This document shows positions 8,612-16,852 of a stretch of 64,000 nt of DNA, piece after piece. The stretch lies in NCBI GenBank assembly GCA_003009795.1, contig PXPE01000001.1, positions 570,739-634,738 of the forward strand, in the 5' to 3' direction. The translations under genes and the position numbers were made by a program. Position 1 is the stretch's first letter. Every line of letters starts with the position of its first letter. This DNA comes from Nanohaloarchaea archaeon SW_7_43_1 (lineage in GTDB: Archaea > Nanohalarchaeota > Nanosalinia > Nanosalinales > Nanosalinaceae). Under the pieces are notes generated by a model. It was not told where the DNA came from and made no database searches. It saw only the letters and a program-made list of their open reading frames with translations.

Positions 8612-11583
8612 CAGATTCCAGCACCTCCTCCAGATCTACGCATCTTCCAAACTGTTACAGCTCCCAGCATCACCCAGGTAGCAGCTGCCTGGTATGTGAT
8701 CCCCAAGAAGCCCAAGCTATAGCTGACCACTACGGCCAGAGTGGTTAAGGCCACCGATACCTCCGGGATCGGCCTAGGGCCTGAAAACCCGGCGAAGCCA
8801 AGGGTTACGAACAGGAAGAAGGAAAGGATTAGCCCCGTAGTTCCGAAGGAAGGATCCTTATCTCCAGAGGTTCCTGTTTCCAAGGTAATCGTGTTCCCGG
8901 CATCAGTTATAGCCTTGAAAGCATACTTGAAGGAGGAATCTGTAGCGTTCAATCCTTTACAGATTACCTCTCCGGAGGCTGTAGAGGCCTTATTCGAACA
9001 AACTTCTTTATACTGGATAGCCTTCTCCTCTGAAACCTGGAGCTCCATATAGTCGATAGGCTGTTCTGTAGAGTAGGAGCATCGAACCTGAGTGACGTTA
9101 TACTGGCAGCTGTAGGAGATTCCCTGTTTAAATTCGTAGTAGCTGATTCTCTCCGATTCTCCTATCGTGAAACTCAGTAGATCTTGGGAGATAATCTGAT
9201 CGGGCTCTTCCTGAACTAATTGATAGGATCCGGACTCATCTTTTCTGTAGAACTTGAAGCCGTAGTAGATTTCATTGGTTTCCAGGAAGGTTTCAGATCT
9301 TCCTTCAGATCCTGTACGAACCATAGCTACAGTCAAGGATTTATCGTTCTCCGGGAAGTAACGTTCTATCCTGATGATCGTTTCTGGAAGCTCTTCTCCG
9401 TTTTCATCTACTGTTTGGAAAGCTATCCTATCGGATTCTATAGCCTTAACATCGTAGAGCTCTATGGTTTCTGTATCGTTGTTGATAGGCTTCTCTAAGA
9501 GGAAATGGCTTCTCAATCTGTAGTTTTCGTTTACATCTTGATACTGGATCAGTTTATCCCCGGAATCTACAGTATATTCAGCCCAGCTGGGAGCTATACA
9601 GAGCTTATGAGTCTTTTTACCTTCTGAAGATGTATTGAAAACTCTCTTTTGAGAAGGATCCTTCCAGATCTCGAAGGCCATCTTCATAGTGGTATTCAGG
9701 AGCTCGGATCTATCCCTTTCATTATAGATCTTGAATTTCAATACCTCCGTAGAGTGGGTTCCGCATTTATCGATCTGGATCTTATGAGTGGTTATCTGAT
9801 CCTGGGAAGAGATCTCCCTGGAGTATTCATCGAAGGAGATCTCGATACTGGTATTTAAGTCATCAGTTCTGGAGTTGGAGAAAACTTCTCCTGAGTAGGC
9901 CTCTCCCTCGAAAAAGATATAATTCGATGTAGATTTATCTGGAACTGTCAAAGATTCGTTATTTGAGGAATACCTGGAGAAGTTCAGCTCTCCATCCAGA
10001 TTAGCCTTCGAACTCTTGTTTCCTACCTCTACCTGATGAAAAGCTGTTTCTCCTTCAATGATCTTCGATTCCTCTGGGTAAGAATCCTTGATCCAGTAGC
10101 TCCAGTAAACCTCCTGGCTCTGAGAGCTCGAAGAAATGTTCTTCGAGGAAGTAGTAGAGGCCTGGAAATCATCATAGTTCACCTGGAACTTATACTTCCA
10201 GTTCTTCGAAGTTTGATTCGAGGAAACCAATGGGATCTCGAAGTCCTGATCTGAATAGGTAGTAGTTATCGAGTTCCCGATCCCTACATTCTCAGAGGAT
10301 TCTTGGCTTCCATCCCAGTAGAGGAAGGCTGTAACATTATTAACCATGGAACCGGCCTTAAAGTCGGATTCAAATGTTTCCGTATGAGCTTCATAGACCG
10401 GAGAATCAGCCTGGAGATTCTGGACTTCGAAGGAATCTATCCTGTAATTCTCTGAGGCAGAGCCCGTATTTCCGGAGCCATCGGAACAAGAAACAGTTAG
10501 ATTGTGGCTTCCCAGATCCGAGCTGAGAGTTCCAGAGTAGCTCGAGTTCGTTCCCTCCTTCAAGTAAACCTCTTCATACAGGCCTCCATCCTTCTCCACA
10601 TCACAATTCCAATCCTCTCCCGGTCTACTATCGGAATCAGATACATCGAACAGGAGAGAAGGACGATACTTGAAATACGTTGTGTTCCCTGGATCCTGGA
10701 TGGAAACCTGGGGAGCATCATCCAAAAGATACTTATCCAATTCTTTCGTGGTTACAGCTGCCTGGTCATCTACAGCCTCTAATGTGGCGTTCAACCATTT
10801 GTCTCCGCTGTCCGGCTTGTAGATGTCGTCCCAAGACGGAGTTGTGCCTGTCCGTTTTTCATCAGAAACTACTGTAGAGCCTCCATGCTTCAAAGTCAAA
10901 TTGGTGTATTGAATCGAGCCGTCCGGCTCGTAGACCTCAGCACCGTAGGAAACATTCTCCCCGATCAAAGGAGGATCAGAACTGACAGAAGTAGAATTAA
11001 ATTCTGGAGACTGATTAGGATTTTCTTCCGTAGTTATAGCGAAGCCGGCCCGCATATATCCATCGTCTTGGGTTTTCCAGCTTCCGCCTCCAGTAAATCC
11101 AAGAAAGTTAATATACTGATCATCGTCATATCCTCCGCTTGAAACCGTAGCAGTGTCATAAGCCGATTGCGTGTTTTGATCTTGGACGATCGCATAATCT
11201 CCTGGCTCGACAATTACATCAAACTGGGCTTTATCACCTGTGCTGCTATCTCTCGCCACCGTACTACCTAAAGTCTCTGTATTTCTGTCCCAGTGAACAA
11301 CCTCGACAGGTTTACCCTCAGAGGGTCCGTAGAGATCTACTGTCTTAATAATTCTCTCCTCTTTCAATTCAAATAGAAAACCCATTCTATCGCTATATGT
11401 ATAACTACCGTCATTAGTGTTGTCACCAGCATTTCCTTGAGTGTCTGTAACTTCTGCTGCCGAAACACCGGAAACCATACCCATTAATACAACGAGGAGG
11501 AGCATCCAACGCCCCAACATTGTTGAGTCCGGTAGAGCTCGCTTACAGCTCGCTGCCATCAGTAGGCCGCCCTCTGCTTTCAT
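8611..11583 (-). CDS. Large secreted, C-terminally anchored surface protein (spike candidate)
   Basis: 990 residues. A signal peptide lies near residues 22-43 (MLGRWMLLLVVLMGMVSGVSA, then AEVTD). The start at 11583 is favoured by ATGA overlap with the upstream gene, though Met-22 is possible. The long ectodomain is beta-rich, Ser/Thr/Asn-rich and full of NxS/T sequons, with Ig-like segments around 200-390. Three hydrophobic helices near 905-985 anchor the C-terminus, and a short basic tail MRRSGGGAGI ends the protein. This architecture fits a viral receptor-binding or spike protein. Codon use changes near base 10,800: residues 1 to about 260 use GAC far more than the rest. Confidence 0.75.
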   Translation of the reverse strand: MKAEGGLLMAASCKRALPDSTMLGRWMLLLVVLMGMVSGVSAAEVTDTQGNAGDNTNDGSYTYSDRMGFLFELKEERIIKTVDLYGPSEGKPVEVVHWDRNTETLGSTVARDSSTGDKAQFDVIVEPGDYAIVQDQNTQSAYDTATVSSGGYDDDQYINFLGFTGGGSWKTQDDGYMRAGFAITTEENPNQSPEFNSTSVSSDPPLIGENVSYGAEVYEPDGSIQYTNLTLKHGGSTVVSDEKRTGTTPSWDDIYKPDSGDKWLNATLEAVDDQAAVTTKELDKYLLDDAPQVSIQDPGNTTYFKYRPSLLFDVSDSDSRPGEDWNCDVEKDGGLYEEVYLKEGTNSSYSGTLSSDLGSHNLTVSCSDGSGNTGSASENYRIDSFEVQNLQADSPVYEAHTETFESDFKAGSMVNNVTAFLYWDGSQESSENVGIGNSITTTYSDQDFEIPLVSSNQTSKNWKYKFQVNYDDFQASTTSSKNISSSSQSQEVYWSYWIKDSYPEESKIIEGETAFHQVEVGNKSSKANLDGELNFSRYSSNNESLTVPDKSTSNYIFFEGEAYSGEVFSNSRTDDLNTSIEISFDEYSREISSQDQITTHKIQIDKCGTHSTEVLKFKIYNERDRSELLNTTMKMAFEIWKDPSQKRVFNTSSEGKKTHKLCIAPSWAEYTVDSGDKLIQYQDVNENYRLRSHFLLEKPINNDTETIELYDVKAIESDRIAFQTVDENGEELPETIIRIERYFPENDKSLTVAMVRTGSEGRSETFLETNEIYYGFKFYRKDESGSYQLVQEEPDQIISQDLLSFTIGESERISYYEFKQGISYSCQYNVTQVRCSYSTEQPIDYMELQVSEEKAIQYKEVCSNKASTASGEVICKGLNATDSSFKYAFKAITDAGNTITLETGTSGDKDPSFGTTGLILSFFLFVTLGFAGFSGPRPIPEVSVALTTLAVVVSYSLGFLGITYQAAATWVMLGAVTVWKMRRSGGGAGI

Positions 11584-12110
11584 ATTCCTACCTCCTGAAC
11601 TGTCCGGGTTTTGATATAGGTAGCTATGAAGAGAACAGCTCCCAGAGATCCTGTAATCACTCCGAAATTTGAGAATACCCGAGCTGTCAATGGAAACTGG
11701 TTGAACCAGCTTACCAACGCGGATTGTTCGGCTACTAGGAAGTAGGTATCTCCCAGAAGACCAGCCAGGTAGAGGGAAGCTAATAGGAAGAGAAAGCTGG
11801 GTATAGCGAAGATCTTCGAGGCATCTACCTGAAGAGCTGAGTAGATGGCTCCGAGGAAGAAAACCCCGATAAGGATTATAGCTCCGGCATCGATCAGGGT
11901 GAATACTCCGAGAACGCTTCCCATGAAACCGGTAGCTTTTCCGATCCCTGAAATATCGGAATCGTTGGATTCGTTGAGGCTCTGAAAGGAATCGTGAGCC
12001 TCCGATACACCTCCGTAAACCACTACTGAACTCATAGCTATAGTAAAGACTAGCACCAGAACAAAGGGAATATCTCTAACACTTCCTCGGACATTTGGAG
12101 AAAATTTCAT
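11580..12110 (-). CDS. Four-helix membrane protein
   Basis: 176 residues with hydrophobic segments near 14-33, 62-92, 97-118 and 145-166. No family is recognised. It is the first gene of the membrane-protein operon (12110 to 7846) and is coupled to the spike-like gene by ATGA overlap. A four-helix membrane protein before a spike gene also occurs in pleolipoviruses, so this is the main argument for that alternative. It has the palindromic leader at 12116-12128. Confidence 0.68.
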   Translation of the reverse strand: MKFSPNVRGSVRDIPFVLVLVFTIAMSSVVVYGGVSEAHDSFQSLNESNDSDISGIGKATGFMGSVLGVFTLIDAGAIILIGVFFLGAIYSALQVDASKIFAIPSFLFLLASLYLAGLLGDTYFLVAEQSALVSWFNQFPLTARVFSNFGVITGSLGAVLFIATYIKTRTVQEVGI

Positions 12111-12115
12111 TTCCT

Positions 12116-12128
12116 GGGGAGGCCTCCT
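12116..12128 (-). promoter_or_regulatory. Palindromic ribosome-site leader, copy 3
   Basis: Coding strand AGGAGGCCTCCCC, 5 nt before ATG 12110, preceded by AATAAAT. Confidence 0.65.
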
Positions 12129-12164
12129 ATTTATTAACTAATTAGTTCTGATGGGCTTAAACTA

Positions 12165-12179
12165 TTTTTCCCGGAAAAA
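12165..12179. repeat. 15-bp inverted repeat TTTTTCCCGGAAAAA, copy 1
   Basis: Two perfect 7-bp arms (TTTTTCC/GGAAAAA) around a single C, upstream of the 12110 gene and downstream of the 12216-12776 gene. An identical copy is at 19952-19966. It may be an operator or a terminator. Confidence 0.6.
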
Positions 12180-12215
12180 AGAGAAAAGAAGGAGAGGGAA
12201 ATGGCTCTCCGGTTT

Positions 12216-12776
12216 TTAGAGCCCTGAACGGCCCATCTTACCTAGGCCGAGTCGGCCTACAGCATACCAGAGAAGCCCGATCAATACAGCCACGAATCCG
12301 AATACCACGATCACTTCCAAGAGGCCAGGAACTACATCGAAAGCTCCAATAGATTTATTGATGAAGCCTTCTGCCTGGGTTTTCTCCTTCCAATCGTAGC
12401 TTATACGGTATTCATCTGATGTAGCGTTGATTTCATCGTTTCCATCTCCATCAAGATCAGCTGTATCGAAGTTGTAGGTTCCATTCGAAAGGGTTACTGA
12501 ATACTCCGAGCTATCCAGCTTATAGGTAGAGCCATCGAAGGAATCATAGAGATAAACTCCCTGATCCTGTTCGAGGCCTTCTCCTACCTTGTCTACTTGG
12601 ATAGCTTCTGGAACTGATCCCGAAGAGTTGTGGGTCTCGTTGGTTACTGAATTGACATCGTAATCTACCGCATCGGCCATACTTTCCAGGCCGAGAACTA
12701 CTCCGGATCCGAAGAGAGCTATAAACCCTACTACGGCTATAACATTGATCAAGTCTTTAGCTGCCATCTTCGGCAT
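12216..12776 (-). CDS. Two-helix membrane protein, possible capsid or envelope subunit A
   Basis: 186 residues. N-terminal helix near 10-30 (INVIAVVGFIALFGSGVVLGLE) and C-terminal helix near 140-172 (AFDVVPGLLEVIVVFGFVAV...), ending in a Gly/Arg tail. Both helices are nearly identical to those of the 122-residue paralogue at 12928-13296. The 186-residue version has an extra polar insert of about 65 residues between them, rich in Asp/Gly/Asn/Tyr with a DLDGDGNDEINA segment resembling a calcium-binding loop. Short two-helix paralogous pairs are known as major capsid proteins of spindle-shaped archaeal viruses (fusellovirus VP1/VP3). It has a strong TATA box and RBS GGTGA before ATG 12776. Confidence 0.68.
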   Translation of the reverse strand: MPKMAAKDLINVIAVVGFIALFGSGVVLGLESMADAVDYDVNSVTNETHNSSGSVPEAIQVDKVGEGLEQDQGVYLYDSFDGSTYKLDSSEYSVTLSNGTYNFDTADLDGDGNDEINATSDEYRISYDWKEKTQAEGFINKSIGAFDVVPGLLEVIVVFGFVAVLIGLLWYAVGRLGLGKMGRSGL

Positions 12777-12782
12777 TCTGAG

Positions 12783-12835
12783 ATCACCTACCAGAGAATG
12801 AAGGTATCCCGGTATAAAAGGGAACTTCGAATACC
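12783..12835 (-). promoter_or_regulatory. Duplicated strong promoter, copy A
   Basis: 53 bp identical at 51 positions to 13292-13344. It contains the TATA element CTTTTATACC (coding strand, around 12811-12820) and ends in the ribosome site GGTAGGTGAT before ATG 12776. Confidence 0.7.
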
Positions 12836-12927
12836 ACAGATAGCCCGGTAATCCAAGTTATCAAAGGAAATTATAGAAGAAAATAAAGAAGGGTTTCTGG
12901 GGCCCCAGATTGAGAGAGAAGACCTTT

Positions 12928-13296
12928 CTACAGTCCTCCTCTCATTCTCTGGCCGAGGCCCATCCGGCCCATAGCGTACCATAGGAGTCCTATGAGTACA
13001 GCTACGAAGCCGAATACCACGATCACTTCCAGAAGCCCTGGAACCACATCAAAGGCTCCTATCGAGTCCTGAACGAACTGATAGGCCTGAGATGTGTTAT
13101 TTCCTGAAGGTTCTACAGCGTCAGCCATTGCTTCAAGTCCGAGGATAATACCTGAACCGAAGAGAGCTATGAATCCAACTACTGCTACAATCTGGATCAA
13201 ATCGTTTCCGATCGCTCCCTTGACCTCGGATCCCATCTTCTGGGCTTGATCGTGGGCAAACTGTCGAGCACCATCTACGGCCTGAATAGTAATCAC
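12928..13296 (-). CDS. Two-helix membrane protein, possible capsid or envelope subunit B
   Basis: 122 residues: two hydrophobic helices, IVAVVGFIALFGSGIILGLE near 32-52 and VVPGLLEVIVVFGFVAVLIG near 83-102, ending in MGRMGLGQRMRGGL. It is a paralogue of the preceding product without the polar insert. The displayed start is GTG 13296, inside the GGTGA of the leader; an alternative is Met-21 (MGSEVKGA). Proteolytic removal of the N-terminus, as for fusellovirus VP1, is possible but unproven. The nearly identical promoter suggests co-regulated, high-level expression. Confidence 0.68.
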   Translation of the reverse strand: MITIQAVDGARQFAHDQAQKMGSEVKGAIGNDLIQIVAVVGFIALFGSGIILGLEAMADAVEPSGNNTSQAYQFVQDSIGAFDVVPGLLEVIVVFGFVAVLIGLLWYAMGRMGLGQRMRGGL

Positions 13297-13344
13297 CTAC
13301 CAGAGAATGAAGGTTTCCCGGTATAAAAGGGAACTTTGAATACC
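13292..13344 (-). promoter_or_regulatory. Duplicated strong promoter, copy B
   Basis: Near-identical copy of 12783-12835 with TATA element CTTTTATACC and GGTAGGTGAT, driving the 122-residue paralogue. Confidence 0.7.
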
Positions 13345-13405
13345 TGGGATTTCAACGGGATCAGGGGAATCTTGAAAAGTAGGGGTTAAACAGTTGTAGA
13401 GTTAT

Positions 13406-13417
13406 GGAGGCCTCCCC
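13406..13417 (+). promoter_or_regulatory. Palindromic ribosome-site leader, copy 4
   Basis: GGAGGCCTCCCC, 2 nt before ATG 13420. It heads the plus-strand operon 13420-16337. Confidence 0.65.
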
Positions 13418-13419
13418 CA

Positions 13420-13620
13420 ATGCCAACGATAGACCCTGTTTCTACGAAAAATAAGAAGAAACTGAACCTCGCAAAAGTCGTTCTAACCGATGAAGAAGGC
13501 TCTGAGCCAACATTCGATGAAGTTCTAGACTGGCTGTTCGAATCCGAAGAGGTTCCTGATGAAATGATCAAGGAGGAGCTCCAGGAACTAACAATGGAGG
13601 AGATGATAAGTGCCAGATGA
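13420..13620 (+). CDS. Small acidic hypothetical protein
   Basis: 66 residues. A basic N-terminus (STKNKKKLNLAKVV) is followed by an acidic helical C-terminus (EVLDWLFESEEVPDEMIKEELQELTMEEMI). No family is recognised. It is the first gene of the plus-strand operon whose last gene is the ATPase. The last 11 nt overlap the next gene. Confidence 0.62.
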   Translation: MPTIDPVSTKNKKKLNLAKVVLTDEEGSEPTFDEVLDWLFESEEVPDEMIKEELQELTMEEMISAR

Positions 13621-14188
13621 CTCTAAAGCAGCGGAAAACTACGCAAAAAGCCAATCAGTAAAAGAACTAACCAGCTCTCAACCCGAAAAAGACGAATCAG
13701 CCTCAGAAAGCCTACAGAAAACAGATACCGTAAAGAACCGATTGAAGAGAACCTTACTCGGAAAGGAAATCAATGAATACTACGATGAAGAGAAAGGAGA
13801 ATGGGTAGAAGAACTAGTAGACAAAGAAGGAGTAGAACCATTGATCAACCGCCAGGGATTGGAAGATCTATGGGCTATAGTAGAACCTGTAGTAAGTGAA
13901 ACAGCTGCCGGATCCAACCTCTCAGGGAAAGATGTTTCCCAGGAAGGATTCCAAACTATGAAGGCAGTAGCCAAAGCCATAGCCGTTAAGCATCGAGAGT
14001 ATGAGATTCAGGATCCAGAAGATGCCTCTATCATCGTTATGGCGTTCAACGATGCCTGTATGAACAACCTGAAGAAGGCTCAAGATGCCCGATTATTGAA
14101 ACACCACGAAGAATCCACCCAGAGAAAAGTTTTCAGAACCGAGGGAGATCAGGAGAACTCCAGTTCCTCCTGGAACCCCTTCAGCTAG
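13610..14188 (+). CDS. Hypothetical soluble protein
   Basis: 192 residues, hydrophilic, with Ser/Gln-rich ends and a helical core (near 75-165) containing the only hydrophobic face. No motif is recognised. GTG start at 13610, supported by ATGGAGGAG about 10 nt upstream and by overlap with the preceding stop. Second gene of the plus operon; a role in replication or assembly is only implied by position. Confidence 0.6.
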   Translation: MPDDSKAAENYAKSQSVKELTSSQPEKDESASESLQKTDTVKNRLKRTLLGKEINEYYDEEKGEWVEELVDKEGVEPLINRQGLEDLWAIVEPVVSETAAGSNLSGKDVSQEGFQTMKAVAKAIAVKHREYEIQDPEDASIIVMAFNDACMNNLKKAQDARLLKHHEESTQRKVFRTEGDQENSSSSWNPFS

Positions 14189-14199
14189 AGGCCGGAATA

Positions 14200-14283
14200 A
14201 TGATTTTCGATGGAAAACATCCTCCAACTTGCGATTGTAGAACCTGTAGAAAAGGTATAACCGAACCAAAGGAGATACTATGA
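14200..14283 (+). CDS. 27-residue zinc-knuckle microprotein
   Basis: An ORF of 27 codons beginning MIFDGKHPPTCDCRTCRKG. His-7, Cys-11, Cys-13 and Cys-16 form an H-x3-C-x-C-x2-C cluster typical of a minimal zinc knuckle. It lies between two real genes and its stop overlaps the next ATG as ATGA (14280-14283), strong evidence that it is translated. No known homologue is recalled. Possible role: cofactor or nucleic-acid-binding accessory to the neighbouring proteins. Confidence 0.6.
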   Translation: MIFDGKHPPTCDCRTCRKGITEPKEIL

Positions 14284-15038
14284 GAAGAATCACCCACTAT
14301 GCGACACTTCCAGGAAGGAAGGCCATAGGAGCCGTAAAAGCTCCATTCAAAAAACGAGAGAAAAAATCTTATCCAGCTGAGGCCTGGATCGTAAAGCCGT
14401 TCAAGAACGATGTAGATATAGAGAAAGATCGGGCCAGGAGACTGGATGAAAAGGCTGAATCCTCAGATATTGTTTCCCAGGAATCCAGGTTTGAGCTCCA
14501 GGGAGGAGGAACTACTCAACCAGTTCCCTACAAACAGATCTATGATACCGATGATGGAGCCCTGGTAATCCTTCTCAGCCCTGAGAAGGGAACCTATCTA
14601 CCGGCTGATTTCACTCTCCAGGATTTTACTTCAGTCCTGGAGGATCCGAAGAAGAAGCTGGAGGAGATAAAAGAACAGCTTCCTGAAGGAACAGAGCTCG
14701 GTATAAAGGAAGATGAATTTCAGGAAAAGATCAATGAACTTGAGGATCTGGAGCCTCTTCAGGCCCAGCTGGATGTAGCCCTGGATAACCAGGAGTGGCT
14801 GAGATGGGGGAAGAATACAGTTATGGATCTGAAGCTCTCTTGGGAACAAGATGAAGGCTGGTGGAAAAGAAACGCCGAGAAAGTGATCCTGGCCCTGGCA
14901 GCTATGATGAACCTGGGAGGAGCCATAGCCATCTACATGGGCATGAACAACCTGGGAGAAGCTGTAACAGAAGCCAATAAGAACCTTATACCTGTTCTCG
15001 GCCTACAGTTCAGAAACAAACTGGATCTGAGGAGGTAG
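14280..15038 (+). CDS. Hypothetical protein with C-terminal hydrophobic hairpin
   Basis: 252 residues. The N-terminal basic segment (RRITHYATLPGRKAIGAVKAPFKKREKK) precedes a mixed domain (60-130) and an acidic coiled segment (125-170). A hydrophobic stretch near 205-232 (VILALAAMMNLGGAIAIYMG) suggests membrane association. No family is recognised. It is coupled to the zinc microprotein upstream and followed 9 nt later by a coiled-coil protein. It may tether DNA or the ATPase to a membrane during assembly; this is inference. Confidence 0.6.
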   Translation: MRRITHYATLPGRKAIGAVKAPFKKREKKSYPAEAWIVKPFKNDVDIEKDRARRLDEKAESSDIVSQESRFELQGGGTTQPVPYKQIYDTDDGALVILLSPEKGTYLPADFTLQDFTSVLEDPKKKLEEIKEQLPEGTELGIKEDEFQEKINELEDLEPLQAQLDVALDNQEWLRWGKNTVMDLKLSWEQDEGWWKRNAEKVILALAAMMNLGGAIAIYMGMNNLGEAVTEANKNLIPVLGLQFRNKLDLRR

Positions 15039-15047
15039 TACGGGCTG

Positions 15048-15470
15048 ATGAAAGGCCAGAAGAAGAAAAGCCAGGAGCTTGAATGGAACATAGCGAAAGA
15101 AAGGATCAAAAAGATAGCCCAGATCCTCTCAAAGCTCCGAGATGCCTACGAACAGGCCAAACACGATAGAACCCGGGAAAATGTAAAAGCCTACTACACC
15201 TACCTGAACAGTCTTTTCCAGGAGCTCTACATCTATCTTCCAGAAGATTCTGAAACCGGAGAAGATGAATGGGGAGCTGAAAAGTTCGAAGAAGAGATCC
15301 AAGAGCTTCAGAGAATTATGGATAAGCCTGGGAAGAGAGATAAGGTTTACCTGAAACACTTCCAGGATCTCGAGAAGATAGATAGAAAGCTCAATAAGAA
15401 GAGAATGGATCTCGGCCTCGATATTCCTCGAAAAGAATCCTGGGAAGAAGGAAAAGAACTTCTATTCTAG
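15048..15470 (+). CDS. Helical, highly charged hypothetical protein
   Basis: 140 residues, almost entirely charged helices (KERIKKIAQILSKLRDAYEQAKHDRTRENV), no cysteines and no membrane segment. No family is recognised. It sits 9 nt after the preceding gene and 9 nt before the ATPase, so the three are cotranscribed. A coiled-coil partner of the ATPase is a reasonable guess. Confidence 0.6.
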   Translation: MKGQKKKSQELEWNIAKERIKKIAQILSKLRDAYEQAKHDRTRENVKAYYTYLNSLFQELYIYLPEDSETGEDEWGAEKFEEEIQELQRIMDKPGKRDKVYLKHFQDLEKIDRKLNKKRMDLGLDIPRKESWEEGKELLF

Positions 15471-15479
15471 TGGTATAAA

Positions 15480-16337
15480 ATGGCTTCAAGCATTGATACC
15501 GGACTGCCTGAAAACCTGAAGAAGAACCTGGAACACATCCAGGAAGAAGTAGATCCTTCGAAAGGAAATCAAGACTGGCCGTTCTGTCTGGAAGGAGGAG
15601 AAGGATCCGGAAAATCGGGTCTGGCTCAGGCTATAGCTATAGAAATCGAAGGAGAACAGTTCGATCCTGAGAAACAGATAGCGTTTAATGGAGAGGATTT
15701 TAAGGAAAAGGCTCGAGAGCTCGGGCCTGGCCGAGTATTGATCTACGATGAAGGAGTAGATGACCTGATGGCTACCGATACAATGACTTCAGAGGGCCGG
15801 AGCATCGTTAAGTTTCTCAGGAAATGCCGGGAGCTGAACCTGATCATCATCGTATGTTTCCCGGTATGGATGGAGATGAATAAGAAGATCAGGAAGAACC
15901 GTATGAAAACCCTTGGAAAAGCTATGAGAGAAGGTATGGGTTCCAATGCCTATCATTACGCACTTTTTTGGAATAAGAGCCAGATTAAGAAAAGTGATCT
16001 ATCTTCGGATAAGAGCTCTGATGAAGTAAAATATCCTGATCCGGCTCTCTCCGTTTCCTGGAATAATCCGGAACAGGCCTGGCCGGAGATCTGGGAGAAG
16101 TATAAGGATTTGAAGGAAGGAGATATTCGAGATCCTGAAGAGGAAGAAGATGATATAGATCTCGGGCAGATCATCAGAATAGTTAAGAACCGATCAGAGG
16201 ATTACATCGATACCTACGGAGATAGAAAATATATCAAGAAGGAACTAATCGAGTATGACTTCGATATAGGAGGCCGGAAATCGAACAAAGTTAAAGCAGT
16301 CGTTGAGAGAGATCTAGGCCTAAACAGATCTGAGTAA
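15480..16337 (+). CDS. P-loop ATPase
   Basis: 285 residues. Walker A GGEGSGKSGLA lies near residue 40 and Walker B RVLIYDEG near 85. A possible sensor (LNLIIIVCFPVW) lies near 120. The C-terminal part is acidic then basic with a winged-helix-like end. It resembles small viral AAA or packaging-type ATPases but no exact family can be named by eye. As last gene of the plus operon it is the obvious energy-using component of the element, for genome packaging, replication initiation (compare the fusellovirus AAA protein) or assembly. Confidence 0.72.
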   Translation: MASSIDTGLPENLKKNLEHIQEEVDPSKGNQDWPFCLEGGEGSGKSGLAQAIAIEIEGEQFDPEKQIAFNGEDFKEKARELGPGRVLIYDEGVDDLMATDTMTSEGRSIVKFLRKCRELNLIIIVCFPVWMEMNKKIRKNRMKTLGKAMREGMGSNAYHYALFWNKSQIKKSDLSSDKSSDEVKYPDPALSVSWNNPEQAWPEIWEKYKDLKEGDIRDPEEEEDDIDLGQIIRIVKNRSEDYIDTYGDRKYIKKELIEYDFDIGGRKSNKVKAVVERDLGLNRSE

Positions 16338-16433
16338 TTCATAAAGATTTGGAATATCGTCACACACGGAGAATAAGGAATATCCTATACAATGGTTTAC
16401 ACGTACGCACGGGCACGGGCGAGGCCGAGGGCA

Positions 16434-16469
16434 AGGGGGAACAGGCCCCCTCCGGCCCTTTTCGAAGGG
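16434..16469. terminator. GC-rich double hairpin between convergent operons
   Basis: Two adjacent stems: GGGGG/CCCCC (16435-16439/16446-16450) and CCCTT-TTCG-AAGGG (16456-16469), the latter with a stable UUCG tetraloop. They lie between the ends of the plus ATPase gene and the minus 16493 gene. The GC-rich stretch 16400-16480 is unlike the rest of the element. A bidirectional terminator is likeliest; an origin or packaging signal is also possible. Confidence 0.5.
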
Positions 16470-16492
16470 ATTGAGGCCTCGAGAAGACGATG

Positions 16493-16852
16493 TTATTTAG
16501 TGGGATAACTGTGGTTACCAGAGTAGTTCTCGAAAACTTCAGGAGTTTGGTTCGTAGCTGAGTAGTTGGTATAGTTCCCAGGCGTAGCTCCGGATCCAAA
16601 TACTTCAGAGCCGACCTTATCCCTGAGAACAGAGCATCCATACTGATCCAGCTGGGCCTGAAGCTGTTCTATGTTCTGGAATACTCCCTGAAGATGCCAG
16701 GCAGCCCAGAGAAAAGCAACTATCAAGATCAGGTTCGTAATCCTCTTAATCCAGAAAACCCTGTACGGAGTTAATCTCTCAGCCAGAAACTTCTCCGGCC
16801 TAGTTAATTCATCAGAGGGCTCTGGAAGATCTTCCTCTTCTTCAGAAATCAT
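16493..16852 (-). CDS. Hypothetical single-pass membrane protein
   Basis: 119 residues. An acidic, Pro-containing N-terminus (MISEEEEDLPEPSDELTRPEKF) precedes one hydrophobic helix near 36-56 (ITNLILIVAFLWAAWHLQGV). A polar, NxS/T-rich C-terminal domain follows, probably outside the cell. No family is recognised. It overlaps the upstream gene by 4 nt and is the last gene of the long minus operon starting at 19206. Confidence 0.6.
   Translation of the reverse strand: MISEEEEDLPEPSDELTRPEKFLAERLTPYRVFWIKRITNLILIVAFLWAAWHLQGVFQNIEQLQAQLDQYGCSVLRDKVGSEVFGSGATPGNYTNYSATNQTPEVFENYSGNHSYPTK

Noticed and set aside
12788-12982. 64-codon minus frame between the two-helix genes
   Set aside because: It covers the duplicated promoter and the 3' end of the other gene in a different frame; composition is shadow-like.
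8611-16337. Firm assignment to Pleolipoviridae
   Set aside because: Spike plus four-helix protein plus ATPase fits in outline, but the two-helix paralogues and the integrase arrangement fit spindle-shaped viruses at least as well; left open.
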